Source: SZUA-430 sp044375275
GTDB taxonomy: Bacteria; Pseudomonadota; Alphaproteobacteria; Micropepsales; Micropepsaceae
Assembly: GCA_044375275.1 (NCBI GenBank)
Contig: JBILMZ010000174.1
Span: forward strand, 1-7,360
Length of the DNA stretch: 7,360 nt
Direction: 5' to 3'
The notes beneath the pieces were generated by a model that saw only the letters and a list, made by a program, of their open reading frames with translations, made no database searches and was not told where the DNA came from. Within the stretch, counting starts at the first letter, position 1. Every line of letters begins with the position of its first letter. The position numbers were made by a program, and so were the translations under genes. Shown one piece after another: positions 1-6,591 of the stretch.

Positions 1-582
1 GGTTTCGAGCAGCAGGAAGGTGATGCCCTCCTGCGGCTTTCCCGTCTGCGCCGTGCGGACGAGGCAGAACATGCGATTGGCGAAGTGGGCGTGCGTCGTC
101 CAGATCTTGGTACCGTTGAGCACATAGTGGTCGCCGTCACGCACGGCTTTCATCTGCAGGGATGCGAGATCGGATCCTGATCCGGGCTCGGAATATCCCT
201 GGCACCAGTAGTCTTCGCCCGAGAGGATGCGCGGCAGATAAAATGACTTCTGTTCGGGCGATCCGAACTTCATGAGCACGGGACCGCACATGCGGATGCC
301 GAACGCCGGCAGCAACGGCGCATGCTGGGCCGCGCACTCCGAAGAGAAAATGTAGCGCTGCATCTCCGTCCATCCCGGACCGCCGTATTCCCTGGGCCAG
401 GCAGGCGCGATCCAGCCCTTTTCATGCAGCGCCTTGTGCCACTTCGTGGTTGCTGGAGGATCGGTCAGCACGCCTCCTGTCTTCTTCCCCGCCTCGCGGA
501 GGTCCGGCGTCAGCTTCTCGTCGAGAAAGCGACGGACTTCATCGCGAAAGGACTGGTCTTCGGCGGAGAGGGCGAGCTGCAT
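1..582 (-). CDS. Acyl-CoA dehydrogenase, N-terminal part (cut by left window edge)
   Basis: This is the first 194 codons of an FAD-dependent acyl-CoA dehydrogenase, which introduces the alpha-beta double bond into an acyl-CoA and passes electrons to ETF. Family members have about 380-410 residues, so roughly half is visible; the frame stays open to base 1. The N-terminal helical domain runs over residues 1-120. The signature GYSEPGSGSDLAS lies at residues 129-141 and NGTKIWTTHAH at 156-166 in the middle beta domain. The catalytic Glu would be beyond the edge. The YSEPGSGSDLASL wording recalls the PimC/FadE-type subgroup acting on dicarboxylyl-, steroid side-chain or branched acyl-CoAs, but the substrate cannot be read from this half. 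The ATG at 582 has AGGA 7 bases upstream; an ATG at 590 is out of frame. It follows the acetyltransferase gene by 51 bases with no terminator, so it is probably cotranscribed. Confidence 0.93.
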   Translation of the reverse strand, partial: MQLALSAEDQSFRDEVRRFLDEKLTPDLREAGKKTGGVLTDPPATTKWHKALHEKGWIAPAWPREYGGPGWTEMQRYIFSSECAAQHAPLLPAFGIRMCGPVLMKFGSPEQKSFYLPRILSGEDYWCQGYSEPGSGSDLASLQMKAVRDGDHYVLNGTKIWTTHAHFANRMFCLVRTAQTGKPQEGITFLLLET

Positions 583-633
583 GGGATCATCCTGTGACTG
601 AGGCACCCATCGGAACCCATGATGCGAAAACTA

Positions 634-1176
634 TCAAGGGCGCGTTCGCGCACGCCACTCGTCAATGGTCATGCCGTAGATCAGGCATGGCTTGGCGTGC
701 ACCACGCCCTCGCGCCACCGCTTCTCCCCGATCCGGTCGGCCACGCGCTGTGATGGCGTGTTGTCGGGATGAATGGCGGAAATGATCTCGGTGACGTTCA
801 GCGTTGTGAAACCCCAGTCCAGCGCCAGGCGTGCAGCCCTGGTTGCTAGACCCCTGCCCCAAACTTCCGGCGCGAGGGTCCAGCCCAGTTCCAGGCCCGG
901 CCACTCATAAGGCGGATTGTAGAAGCCGACGCGACCAATCAGCTGGTCTGATCCGGCTTCTGCCAGTGCCCATTTGCCGTAGCCGCGCAGGCACCAGTGT
1001 CCGGTGTGGTGGGCGATGTAGTCCCATGCCTGCTTCGGGCGGCGCTCGGGTTCCCCGGTCGCGCTGAGGAAGCGCATGACTTCTGCATGGGAATGCAATG
1101 CGGTCAGCGCGGGAACATCATCCTCGCGAAAGGCACGCAGCACAAATCCGTCGGCGGTGAGCGTGGGAATGTTCAC
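634..1176 (-). CDS. GNAT-family N-acetyltransferase, RimJ/RimL type
   Basis: This 180-residue protein is a single acetyltransferase domain of the RimJ/RimL type (Pfam Acetyltransf_3 group), which transfers acetyl from acetyl-CoA to an amine on a protein or small molecule. The opening TLTADGFVLRAFREDD (residues 5-20) is the usual first strand and turn. ELGWTLAPEVWGRGLA (96-111) contains the pyrophosphate-binding loop WGRGLA. HPDNTPSQRVADRIG (136-150) is the motif B region with the typical Asn139. Length matches the family and no extra domain is present. The start is GTG, supported by TGGGAG 7 bases upstream. The gene begins 25 bases after the mdh stop, so the two are very likely one transcript. 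The substrate is not predictable; most such genes remain without known targets, and a link to malate metabolism would be guesswork. Confidence 0.9.
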   Translation of the reverse strand: MNIPTLTADGFVLRAFREDDVPALTALHSHAEVMRFLSATGEPERRPKQAWDYIAHHTGHWCLRGYGKWALAEAGSDQLIGRVGFYNPPYEWPGLELGWTLAPEVWGRGLATRAARLALDWGFTTLNVTEIISAIHPDNTPSQRVADRIGEKRWREGVVHAKPCLIYGMTIDEWRARTRP

Positions 1177-1201
1177 TGGATCACTCCCACGCTGTCCTGC
1201 C

Positions 1202-2164
1202 TCAACCGAGCTTGGGCTCGATCTTCTTGCAGGCGTCGATCAGGCCACGCACTGCGTCGACTGACTTGGTCAGCATTGCCTGTTCATCCGGCAGGAGGTT
1301 GAGCGACACGATGCGCTCGACGCCACCGGCGCCGATGATGCATGGCACGCCGACATAGAGATCCTTCAGCCCGAACTCGCCATTGCAGTGTGCGGCGCAA
1401 GGCAGGATGCGCTTCTTGTCCTTGAGGTAGCTTTCAGCCATCGCGATGGCCGACGCTGCCGGTGCATAGAACGCCGATCCGGTCTTGAGCAGGCCCACGA
1501 TTTCGGCGCCACCGTCACGGGTGCGCTGGACGATCTGGTCGAGACGCTCCTGCTTGATCCAGCCCATCTTGACCAGTTCCGGCAATGGAATGCCGGCGAC
1601 TGTCGAAAAGCGCGTCAGCGGCACCATCGTGTCACCGTGCCCACCCAGAACGAAGGCCGTCACGTCCTCGACGGAGACCTTGAACTCGTCTGCCAGGAAG
1701 TGGCGGAAGCGGGCGCTATCGAGCACGCCTGCCATGCCCACGACCTTGTTGTGCGGCAGGCCGGAGAATTCGCGCAGCGCCCACACCATCGCATCGAGCG
1801 GGTTGGTGATGCAGATGACAAAGGCATCTTTTGCATACTGCTTGAGGCCTTCGCCCACGGCGCGCATGACGCCGAGATTGATGTTGAGAAGGTCGTCGCG
1901 GCTCATGCCCGGCTTGCGGGGAACGCCAGCTGTCACGATCACGACGTCCGAGCCCGCGATGTCCGCATAGGACTGCGTGCCCTTGAATGTCGCGTTGAAA
2001 CCGTCGACTGGTGCCGACTGCGCGATGTCGAGCGACTTGCCCTGGGGCAGGCCTTCGACGATGTCGAACAGCACGACATCCCCAAGTTCTTTCAGTCCGA
2101 TAAGGTGTGCGAGCGTGCCGCCGATCTGACCGCCGCCGATGAGTGCAATTTTTTTGCGAGCCAT
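1202..2164 (-). CDS. mdh: NAD-dependent malate dehydrogenase
   Basis: This cytoplasmic TCA-cycle enzyme oxidises malate to oxaloacetate with NAD. The 320-residue protein is the lactate-dehydrogenase-like form common in Alphaproteobacteria. The Rossmann loop GGGQIGG is at residues 10-16 and Asp34, for the NAD ribose, ends the second strand. The mobile loop PRKPGMSRD (82-90) carries Arg83, which selects malate/oxaloacetate over lactate, and Arg89. ITNPLD (119-124) holds Asn121. The catalytic pair is Asp149 in GVLDSARFR, with Arg152, and His176 in GGHGD. The frame extends upstream to a TTG at 2197, but the ATG at 2164 gives the standard family N terminus MARKKIALIGGG. Its ribosome binding site is weak: AGAAAGA lies close and AGGAAG is 14 bases away. 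It is first in a probable operon with the acetyltransferase and acyl-CoA dehydrogenase. No succinyl-CoA ligase genes follow, unlike many alphaproteobacterial mdh loci. Confidence 0.98.
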   Translation of the reverse strand: MARKKIALIGGGQIGGTLAHLIGLKELGDVVLFDIVEGLPQGKSLDIAQSAPVDGFNATFKGTQSYADIAGSDVVIVTAGVPRKPGMSRDDLLNINLGVMRAVGEGLKQYAKDAFVICITNPLDAMVWALREFSGLPHNKVVGMAGVLDSARFRHFLADEFKVSVEDVTAFVLGGHGDTMVPLTRFSTVAGIPLPELVKMGWIKQERLDQIVQRTRDGGAEIVGLLKTGSAFYAPAASAIAMAESYLKDKKRILPCAAHCNGEFGLKDLYVGVPCIIGAGGVERIVSLNLLPDEQAMLTKSVDAVRGLIDACKKIEPKLG

Positions 2165-2228
2165 TTTGGGTCTTTCTACTTCCTGAAGTTGTGCCAACGC
2201 GGTTCACCACGCCTGAGATGGCCTATCC

Positions 2229-2237
2229 CGTATAACA
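2229..2237 (-). promoter_or_regulatory. Candidate extended -10 promoter for mdh
   Basis: Read on the minus strand this is TGTTATACG, an extended -10 (TGn followed by TATACG, four of six bases matching TATAAT). It would start transcription about 57-60 bases before the mdh ATG. No good -35 is visible at the right distance, and a perfect TTGACA on the same strand at 2319-2324 is too far upstream to pair with it. This is inferred from motif match only. Confidence 0.35.
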
Positions 2238-2293
2238 GTTAACCGTGGTCCGGAAGGGCTGGTATCGAATCGTGAGGAAACGCACAAGCGCCG

Positions 2294-2307
2294 CGTGTGC
2301 CGTGTGC
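2294..2307. repeat. Tandem 7-base repeat with flanking inverted GCAC/GTGC units
   Basis: CGTGTGC occurs twice back to back. Inverted partners lie on both sides: GCACA at 2282-2286 pairs with TGTGC at 2296-2300, and GTGC at 2304-2307 pairs with GCAC at 2313-2316 across a five-base centre. Placed between the two candidate divergent promoters, this could be an operator for a dimeric regulator. The units are short, so chance is a real alternative. Confidence 0.3.
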
Positions 2308-2333
2308 AGAACGCACCACTGTCAACCGAATTG

Positions 2334-2362
2334 TTGATTCAATTTTTCTTTTGAGCTACGGT
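2334..2362 (+). promoter_or_regulatory. Candidate sigma70-type promoter for the lipoprotein gene
   Basis: TTGATT at 2334-2339 and TACGGT at 2357-2362 are separated by exactly 17 bases of T-rich sequence. The -35 matches the consensus at TTGA and one further T-rich position, and the -10 keeps the key first T, A and last T. Transcription would begin near 2369, leaving a leader of about 85 bases before the ATG at 2454. It is the best promoter-like pair in the region but is supported only by motif match and position. Confidence 0.45.
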
Positions 2363-2453
2363 GCGGCATCAAAGTTGCAGTGCCTCTACAGCCTGTCTGG
2401 TGTTTGGCCGATCCCCCCGTTTCCGGCCGAGATGGTAAAAAGTGGAGTTTGTC

Positions 2454-3743
2454 ATGCGTTTCAGCGCTTTCGCCGCCATTTTGGCTTCGACGACGTTCCT
2501 GAGTGGCTGTGCCGGCACCATTGCCGGTGTATCGCTCAGTTCCATCAGTTCCTTCGCCGGTTTTGCGTCAACCCTGTTTACGGGCGCTGATCTAGGTGAA
2601 CACGCCGCGTCGCTCGTGACGGGTAAGGACTGCAGGTTCTCAGAAGGCCTGGTTCGCGAAGACCGTGACATCTGCGAAGAGGCCGGATCCCCCGCCACGC
2701 GCGATGATTTCCACGGGATTTTTGTTGAGCGCATCGATTCGGACGGCACAGTGATCTTCGCGGCACCGAAGTTCATGTCGGCCAGCGTCGGCGCCGGTGA
2801 AAACGAAAACAACACGGATGTTGTCTGGGCGCAGATCAAGGCCCAGAAGGCTCGCGAAGAAACCGACCGCCAGCTTGCCCTGGCCGGTCAGAGCCAGCAG
2901 ATCGATGTCGCCGCACTCGCAAGCGGCAGCCTTTCGTCGCAGTCGCTGGGTTTCCTGCCGGTTGGCTTCCAGGCGCCTGCGCAGACCATCGACGAAGAGC
3001 CTGCCAGCCAGACGGCAGCCCGCCCGCGCAACTTCTCCAACACCGCACCTGATTCGTCGGCAGCGCCCGTGAAGCAGGCTTACCTGCCGACGCAGGACCA
3101 GTCCGAGCCGCCGGCCATCGACGAAAAGATGTTCACGGCGTCCATGCAAATCGCGAATGCGACGGGTGCCGGTGGCCCCTTCATCGCCGCAACTACAAAT
3201 GCGACGCCGGTCGTGTCGACCCTCGTGAATGGCGAGCCCGTCCTCGTCATGCGGATCGGCCCCGTGATCAGCCCGCTGGCGTTTGCAACGCCTTCCGAAC
3301 CCGCAGAAGCGCCGGCTGAAATTGCCATGGTGCAGCCGACGGTGACCGAAGCCCCGGCGCCTGTCGCGTCACCGCAGGCTCTTGTTTCCTCTCTGCCAAA
3401 GGAAGCGAAGAAGGTCTTCGTGGAGATGCCCGCAGAAGCTCCGGTCCTGCCGAAGCCTGCGTCCAAGCCGAAAGCCAAGGTCGCGCCTGTCGAAATCGCT
3501 GAAGCCACACCGCCGAAGCCTGCGAAGGCCAAGCCAGCCGCTCCGGCGCCTGCCGCTCCTGCTCCGGCCCCGACGATTGCGCCAGAAGACGATGTCTATC
3601 AGCCGCCAGCGAATGATGTTTTCAATTCGCCAGCACCGGACCTGACGGCAGCACCGACGCCGGCCTCGCCCGCGCCTGTCGAAGTCGCCTCGACGCCCGC
3701 AACGACGGGACCAGCTCCGCTGATCCCGATGCCGCAGCCGTAA
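2454..3743 (+). CDS. Predicted lipoprotein with long Pro/Ala-rich tail, function unknown
   Basis: I do not recognise a named family for this 429-residue protein. Residues 1-18 are a lipoprotein signal peptide ending in the lipobox LSGC, so Cys19 would be lipidated and the protein anchored in the envelope. Residues 20-105 look folded: a Ser/Ala/Gly-rich helix is followed by TGKDCRFSEG and REDRDICEE, with two cysteines (Cys60, Cys74) that could form a disulphide. Residues 125-145 look helical and charged. From about 180 on it is low complexity. Within this, residues 240-275 (VVSTLVNGEPVLVMRIGPVI) are more hydrophobic and may hold a short folded piece. Residues 280-429 are dominated by Pro, Ala, Lys, Val and Glu, including a KPASKPKAK stretch, like TonB-type periplasmic spacers. 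The ATG at 2454 is preferred over an in-frame GTG at 2442 because GGAG sits 6 bases before the ATG. It is a single-gene transcript. Confidence 0.85.
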   Translation: MRFSAFAAILASTTFLSGCAGTIAGVSLSSISSFAGFASTLFTGADLGEHAASLVTGKDCRFSEGLVREDRDICEEAGSPATRDDFHGIFVERIDSDGTVIFAAPKFMSASVGAGENENNTDVVWAQIKAQKAREETDRQLALAGQSQQIDVAALASGSLSSQSLGFLPVGFQAPAQTIDEEPASQTAARPRNFSNTAPDSSAAPVKQAYLPTQDQSEPPAIDEKMFTASMQIANATGAGGPFIAATTNATPVVSTLVNGEPVLVMRIGPVISPLAFATPSEPAEAPAEIAMVQPTVTEAPAPVASPQALVSSLPKEAKKVFVEMPAEAPVLPKPASKPKAKVAPVEIAEATPPKPAKAKPAAPAPAAPAPAPTIAPEDDVYQPPANDVFNSPAPDLTAAPTPASPAPVEVASTPATTGPAPLIPMPQP

Positions 3744-3768
3744 TCAGGCGAAGCGCATAAATCCTTTT

Positions 3769-3804
3769 GGGCCACTGATCCACACCGGACAGTGGCTCTT
3801 TTCA
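3769..3804 (+). terminator. Rho-independent terminator after the lipoprotein gene
   Basis: GCCACTG at 3771-3777 pairs perfectly with CAGTGGC at 3790-3796. TCC and GGA within the loop can pair further past a bulged A, and one or two outer pairs add to the base. The stem is followed directly by TCTTTT. It begins about 25 bases after the lipoprotein stop. The minus strand has no T run after the stem, so it should act mainly on the plus-strand transcript and keep it from running into the convergent zapE. Confidence 0.8.
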
Positions 3805-3819
3805 TTTCAGGCTGTCTTG

Positions 3820-4917
3820 TCAGATGGTCTTGGGGCGATGGGTTCGGGCGAGATAGTCCGCCGACTGCATTTCCATCAGGCGCGAAACAGTGCGTTCAAA
3901 CTCGAAGGCGCCGTCACCGGCCGGATACAGTTCGGCTGGCGGCGCTTCGGCTGTTGCAACGAGTTTTGCCGAGCGCTCGTACAGCGCATCGATCAGCGTG
4001 ACAAAGCGCTTCGCCTCATTCCTGTTCTCCGGCCTCAGGCGCGGAATGCCCCGTACCACCACCGCGTGATAGCGGTCGGCAATCGCCAGATAATCCTGCG
4101 GGCCCATCGCCGTCGCGCATAATTCCTCAAAGGTGAAGCGTGCCACACCGCGCGCCTGCTCCCGGATCGCGAGCGACCGGCCCATGACCTCCACGCTGTC
4201 GGGCAATCCTTCGTGCACGCCCGTCAGGTCAAGCCACACGCCATCCAGTGCCACATCCGCGTCTTTTGACAGCGGGGAGAAGTAGACGGCGCTTCGCTCG
4301 AGCCGCGCCAACCGGTAGTCAATCGGACCATCGAGGCGCAACAACTCCATGCGCTGTTCGATCAGCGCGATCGCGGGCAGGAACAGTTGCCGGTTTATGC
4401 CGTTTTCGTAGAGGTCAGCGGGCACGCGATTGGACGTGGCCACCACGACGATCCCCCTGTCGAACAATTCGGAGAACAGGCGGCCCAGCAACATGGCGTC
4501 GGCAATGTCCGAGACCTGGAACTCATCAAAGCACAGCAATGCTGCCGACTGCCTGATCTGCTGTGCGACCTTCGGGATCGGGTCTCCTCCGCCTGCATCG
4601 CGGAACGCCTTCACGGCGGCGTGCACTTCGGCCATGAAATCATGGAAATGGATACGGCGCTTCGGTTCGACCTGCACATTCGCGAAGAACAGGTCCATGA
4701 GCATCGACTTGCCGCGGCCGACCGGGCCATGGATGTAGAGACCCCGTGGCGGCGTGGCCTTGCGGGTGAAGCCGAACATGGAGCGGCGCCCTGCAATCAT
4801 CCATGCCTTGAGGTCGTCAGCCATCCGGCCGAGTGCGGCTGCCACACGCGCCTGCGCAGCGTCGCCCGTCAGCTTTCCTTCTGCGACGAGCGCGTTGTAT
4901 CGCTCAACAGGGTTCAT
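3820..4917 (-). CDS. zapE: ZapE/AFG1-family P-loop ATPase
   Basis: This 365-residue AAA-type ATPase belongs to the AFG1/LACE1/ZapE family. In E. coli ZapE joins the division ring and affects FtsZ bundling; mitochondrial relatives work in inner-membrane protein quality control. Which role applies here is unknown. The Walker A loop GPVGRGKS is at residues 64-71 (Lys70), preceded by the family-typical PPRGLYIHG. HFHDFMAEVH (90-99) is the diagnostic histidine-rich helix. Walker B LLCFDEFQV spans 127-135 with Asp131 and Glu132, and TSN at 161-163 fits sensor 1. The C-terminal FEFERTVSRLMEMQS (338-352) is also family-typical. Length agrees with E. coli ZapE. A longer frame starts at a GTG at 4956, but the ATG at 4917 has AGGA 6 bases upstream and gives the usual NPVERYNAL start. 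It lies 76 bases behind mmsA and convergent with the lipoprotein gene. Confidence 0.95.
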   Translation of the reverse strand: MNPVERYNALVAEGKLTGDAAQARVAAALGRMADDLKAWMIAGRRSMFGFTRKATPPRGLYIHGPVGRGKSMLMDLFFANVQVEPKRRIHFHDFMAEVHAAVKAFRDAGGGDPIPKVAQQIRQSAALLCFDEFQVSDIADAMLLGRLFSELFDRGIVVVATSNRVPADLYENGINRQLFLPAIALIEQRMELLRLDGPIDYRLARLERSAVYFSPLSKDADVALDGVWLDLTGVHEGLPDSVEVMGRSLAIREQARGVARFTFEELCATAMGPQDYLAIADRYHAVVVRGIPRLRPENRNEAKRFVTLIDALYERSAKLVATAEAPPAELYPAGDGAFEFERTVSRLMEMQSADYLARTHRPKTI

Positions 4918-4993
4918 GCCCGTTCCTGAATCCGCTTCGAGCCACGGGCCCTGCACTCCCCATGCCTGACGACACCGTCTGGCTTGCAGTTGC

Positions 4994-6496
4994 TCACTTC
5001 ATGGTCGGGATGACGAAGCTTGAACCTTCGCGCACGCCGCCCTTGGGCCAACGCTGCGTCACGGTCTTGATCTTCGTGAAGAAGCGTACGCCCTCAGGTC
5101 CGTGCTGGTTGACGTCACCGAAGGCCGAACGCTTCCAGCCGCCGAAGGTGTGATAGGCGAGCGGCACCGGGATGGGCACATTGATGCCGACCATGCCGAC
5201 CTGCACCTTGCTTGCGAATTCGCGTGCGGCGTCACCGTCGCGCGTGAAGATCGAGACGCCATTGCCATACTGGTGCTTCGACGGCAGGACTGCAGCCTCT
5301 TCAAACGTCTTTGCGCGCACGACCTGCAGCACGGGGCCGAAGATTTCTTCCTGGTAGGAGCGCATCTCGGGCTTCACCTTGTCGAAGAGCGATCCGCCAA
5401 GGAAGAAGCCGTTTTCGTAGCCCTGCATGCGGAAATTGCGGCCGTCGACGACGAGCTCCGCGCCTTCCTTCACGCCCATGTCGATGTAGCCCTTGACCTT
5501 CTCGCGGTGCTCGCGCGTGACGAGCGGGCCGTAGTTGGCTGCCGGATCGGTGGGCAGCGACACCTTGAGTTCTTCCACGCGCGGCTTGAGGCGACGGACC
5601 AGTTCATCGCCAAGCTTGTCGGTGACGGGCACGGCCACGGCGATCGCCATGCAACGCTCGCCGGCAGAACCGTAGCCGGCGCCGATCAGGTCATCGACGA
5701 CCTGGTCGAGGTCTGCGTCCGGCATGATGATCGCATGGTTCTTCGCGCCACCCATGGCCTGCACGCGCTTGCCGTTGGCCGTTCCGGTTGCATAGACGTA
5801 TTCAGCGATCGCCGTTGATCCAACGAAGCTGATCGCCCTGACATCCGGATCGTGCAACAGGGCATCGACCGCTTCCTTGTCACCATTGACGACGTTCAGG
5901 ACGCCCGGGGGACCACCTGCTTCCATGAAGAGCTCGGCCAGGCGAAGCGGGACTGACGGGTCCTTTTCGCTCGGCTTGCACACGAACGTGTTGCCGCATG
6001 CCACTGCCACGCCAAACATCCACATCGGGATCATGGCCGGAAAATTGAACGGCGTGATGCCGGCCACGACTCCGAGGGGCTGGCGCATCGAGTAGACGTC
6101 AATGCCCGTGCCTGCGTTTTCGGTGTACTCGCCCTTCATCAGATGCGGGATGCCGCAGGCGAACTCGATCACCTCGAGGCCGCGCTGGATGTCGCCTTTC
6201 GAGTCAGCCACGACCTTGCCGTGCTCGGCCGAAAGCATGTGTGCCAGCTCGTCCATGTTTTTTTCGACGAGGGCCTTGAAGTTGAACATCACGCGGGCGC
6301 GCTTTTGCGGGTTCTGCGCGGACCATTCCGGGAAGGCCTTCAGCGCCGCCTCGATGGCCGTGCGCATTTCTGCCCTGGAGGCCAGCGGGGTACGTGCCTG
6401 AACTTCGCCTGTCGCGGGATTGAAGACATCGCCGAATCGTCCCGACTGGGACTTCACATGACGGCCTGCCACGAAGTGCGTGAGTTCCCGAACCAT
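4994..6496 (-). CDS. mmsA: CoA-acylating methylmalonate-semialdehyde dehydrogenase
   Basis: This enzyme converts methylmalonate semialdehyde to propionyl-CoA, or malonate semialdehyde to acetyl-CoA, using NAD and CoA, in valine (and often inositol or beta-alanine) breakdown. The 500-residue protein is a full-length aldehyde-dehydrogenase fold. GITPFNFPAMIPMWM (146-160) is the MMSDH form of the oxyanion Asn region. The catalytic Cys282 lies in GSAGERCMAIAV. Arg281, and Arg105 in DIQRGLEV, match the Arg pair that binds the substrate carboxylate. GGAKNHAI (249-256) has Asn where hydrolytic ALDHs keep their general-base Glu, consistent with CoA-dependent chemistry. EEIFGPV (383-389) is the conserved cofactor Glu motif. 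The ATG at 6496 is chosen over a GTG at 6508 because GGTGGAGG ends 5 bases before it and the GTG lies inside that site. No mmsB or enoyl-CoA hydratase gene adjoins it. Confidence 0.97.
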   Translation of the reverse strand: MVRELTHFVAGRHVKSQSGRFGDVFNPATGEVQARTPLASRAEMRTAIEAALKAFPEWSAQNPQKRARVMFNFKALVEKNMDELAHMLSAEHGKVVADSKGDIQRGLEVIEFACGIPHLMKGEYTENAGTGIDVYSMRQPLGVVAGITPFNFPAMIPMWMFGVAVACGNTFVCKPSEKDPSVPLRLAELFMEAGGPPGVLNVVNGDKEAVDALLHDPDVRAISFVGSTAIAEYVYATGTANGKRVQAMGGAKNHAIIMPDADLDQVVDDLIGAGYGSAGERCMAIAVAVPVTDKLGDELVRRLKPRVEELKVSLPTDPAANYGPLVTREHREKVKGYIDMGVKEGAELVVDGRNFRMQGYENGFFLGGSLFDKVKPEMRSYQEEIFGPVLQVVRAKTFEEAAVLPSKHQYGNGVSIFTRDGDAAREFASKVQVGMVGINVPIPVPLAYHTFGGWKRSAFGDVNQHGPEGVRFFTKIKTVTQRWPKGGVREGSSFVIPTMK

Positions 6497-6540
6497 CAAT
6501 GCCTCCACCTGAGTTGTGCCCGATCCATCAAGGACCGGGG

Positions 6541-6553
6541 GGTGTTTAGCACC
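6541..6553. repeat. Inverted repeat overlapping the candidate mmsA -10 box
   Basis: GGTG at 6541-6544 and CACC at 6550-6553 form an inverted repeat around TTTAG, 45 bases before the mmsA start codon. The site covers the predicted -10 box, where a repressor would be effective. Four-base arms are short, so this is suggestive only. Valine-degradation operons in proteobacteria are often under substrate-responsive regulators, but none is encoded here. Confidence 0.25.
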
Positions 6554-6572
6554 ATGAGGCGACGGGTTCCAA
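6544..6572 (-). promoter_or_regulatory. Candidate promoter for mmsA
   Basis: Read on the minus strand, TTGGAA (6572-6567) is followed after 17 bases by CTAAAC (6549-6544). The spacing is ideal, the -35 is fair and the -10 poor, leaving a leader of about 40 bases before the mmsA ribosome binding site and ATG. It supports mmsA having its own start rather than depending only on read-through from the dgkA-like gene, which ends at 6592. Confidence 0.3.
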
Positions 6573-6591
6573 GCGGGGCGCGTCAGGCGCC

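Larger units (their letters stand above)
2165..2453. other. Divergent intergenic regulatory region
   Basis: These 289 bases separate mdh, read leftward, from the lipoprotein gene, read rightward. No credible gene lies here. The middle (about 2328-2356) is an A/T-rich island with runs of T in otherwise G+C-rich DNA. Short GCAC/GTGC units cluster between 2282 and 2316, and one candidate promoter can be seen for each direction. It is long for an intergenic region in this compact window, so it probably carries the control of both transcripts. Confidence 0.75.

Noticed and set aside
1388..2242. A 284-codon plus-strand open frame opposite mdh
   Set aside because: It is fully antisense to a clear malate dehydrogenase gene, is rich in His, Arg and Asp as expected from reversed high-G+C codons, and shows no domain.
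2319..2324. A perfect TTGACA on the minus strand upstream of mdh
   Set aside because: No acceptable -10 box is found 16-19 bases downstream; the sequence there is CGGCAC-like.
2297..2590. A 97-codon plus-strand frame before and into the lipoprotein gene
   Set aside because: It overlaps the lipoprotein signal sequence in another frame and shows no good start signal; its content does not look like a real protein.
4918..4993. Possible terminator between mmsA and zapE
   Set aside because: I find no stable stem followed by T residues in these 76 bases; read-through from mmsA into zapE remains possible.
5102..5818. A 238-codon plus-strand open frame inside mmsA
   Set aside because: It is antisense to the conserved catalytic half of mmsA and its His/Asp/Val-rich product is typical of shadow frames.
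6577..6591. A GGCGC-N5-GCGCC hairpin just after the dgkA-like stop codon
   Set aside because: The five-pair stem has no T run after it on the minus strand, so I do not call it a terminator.
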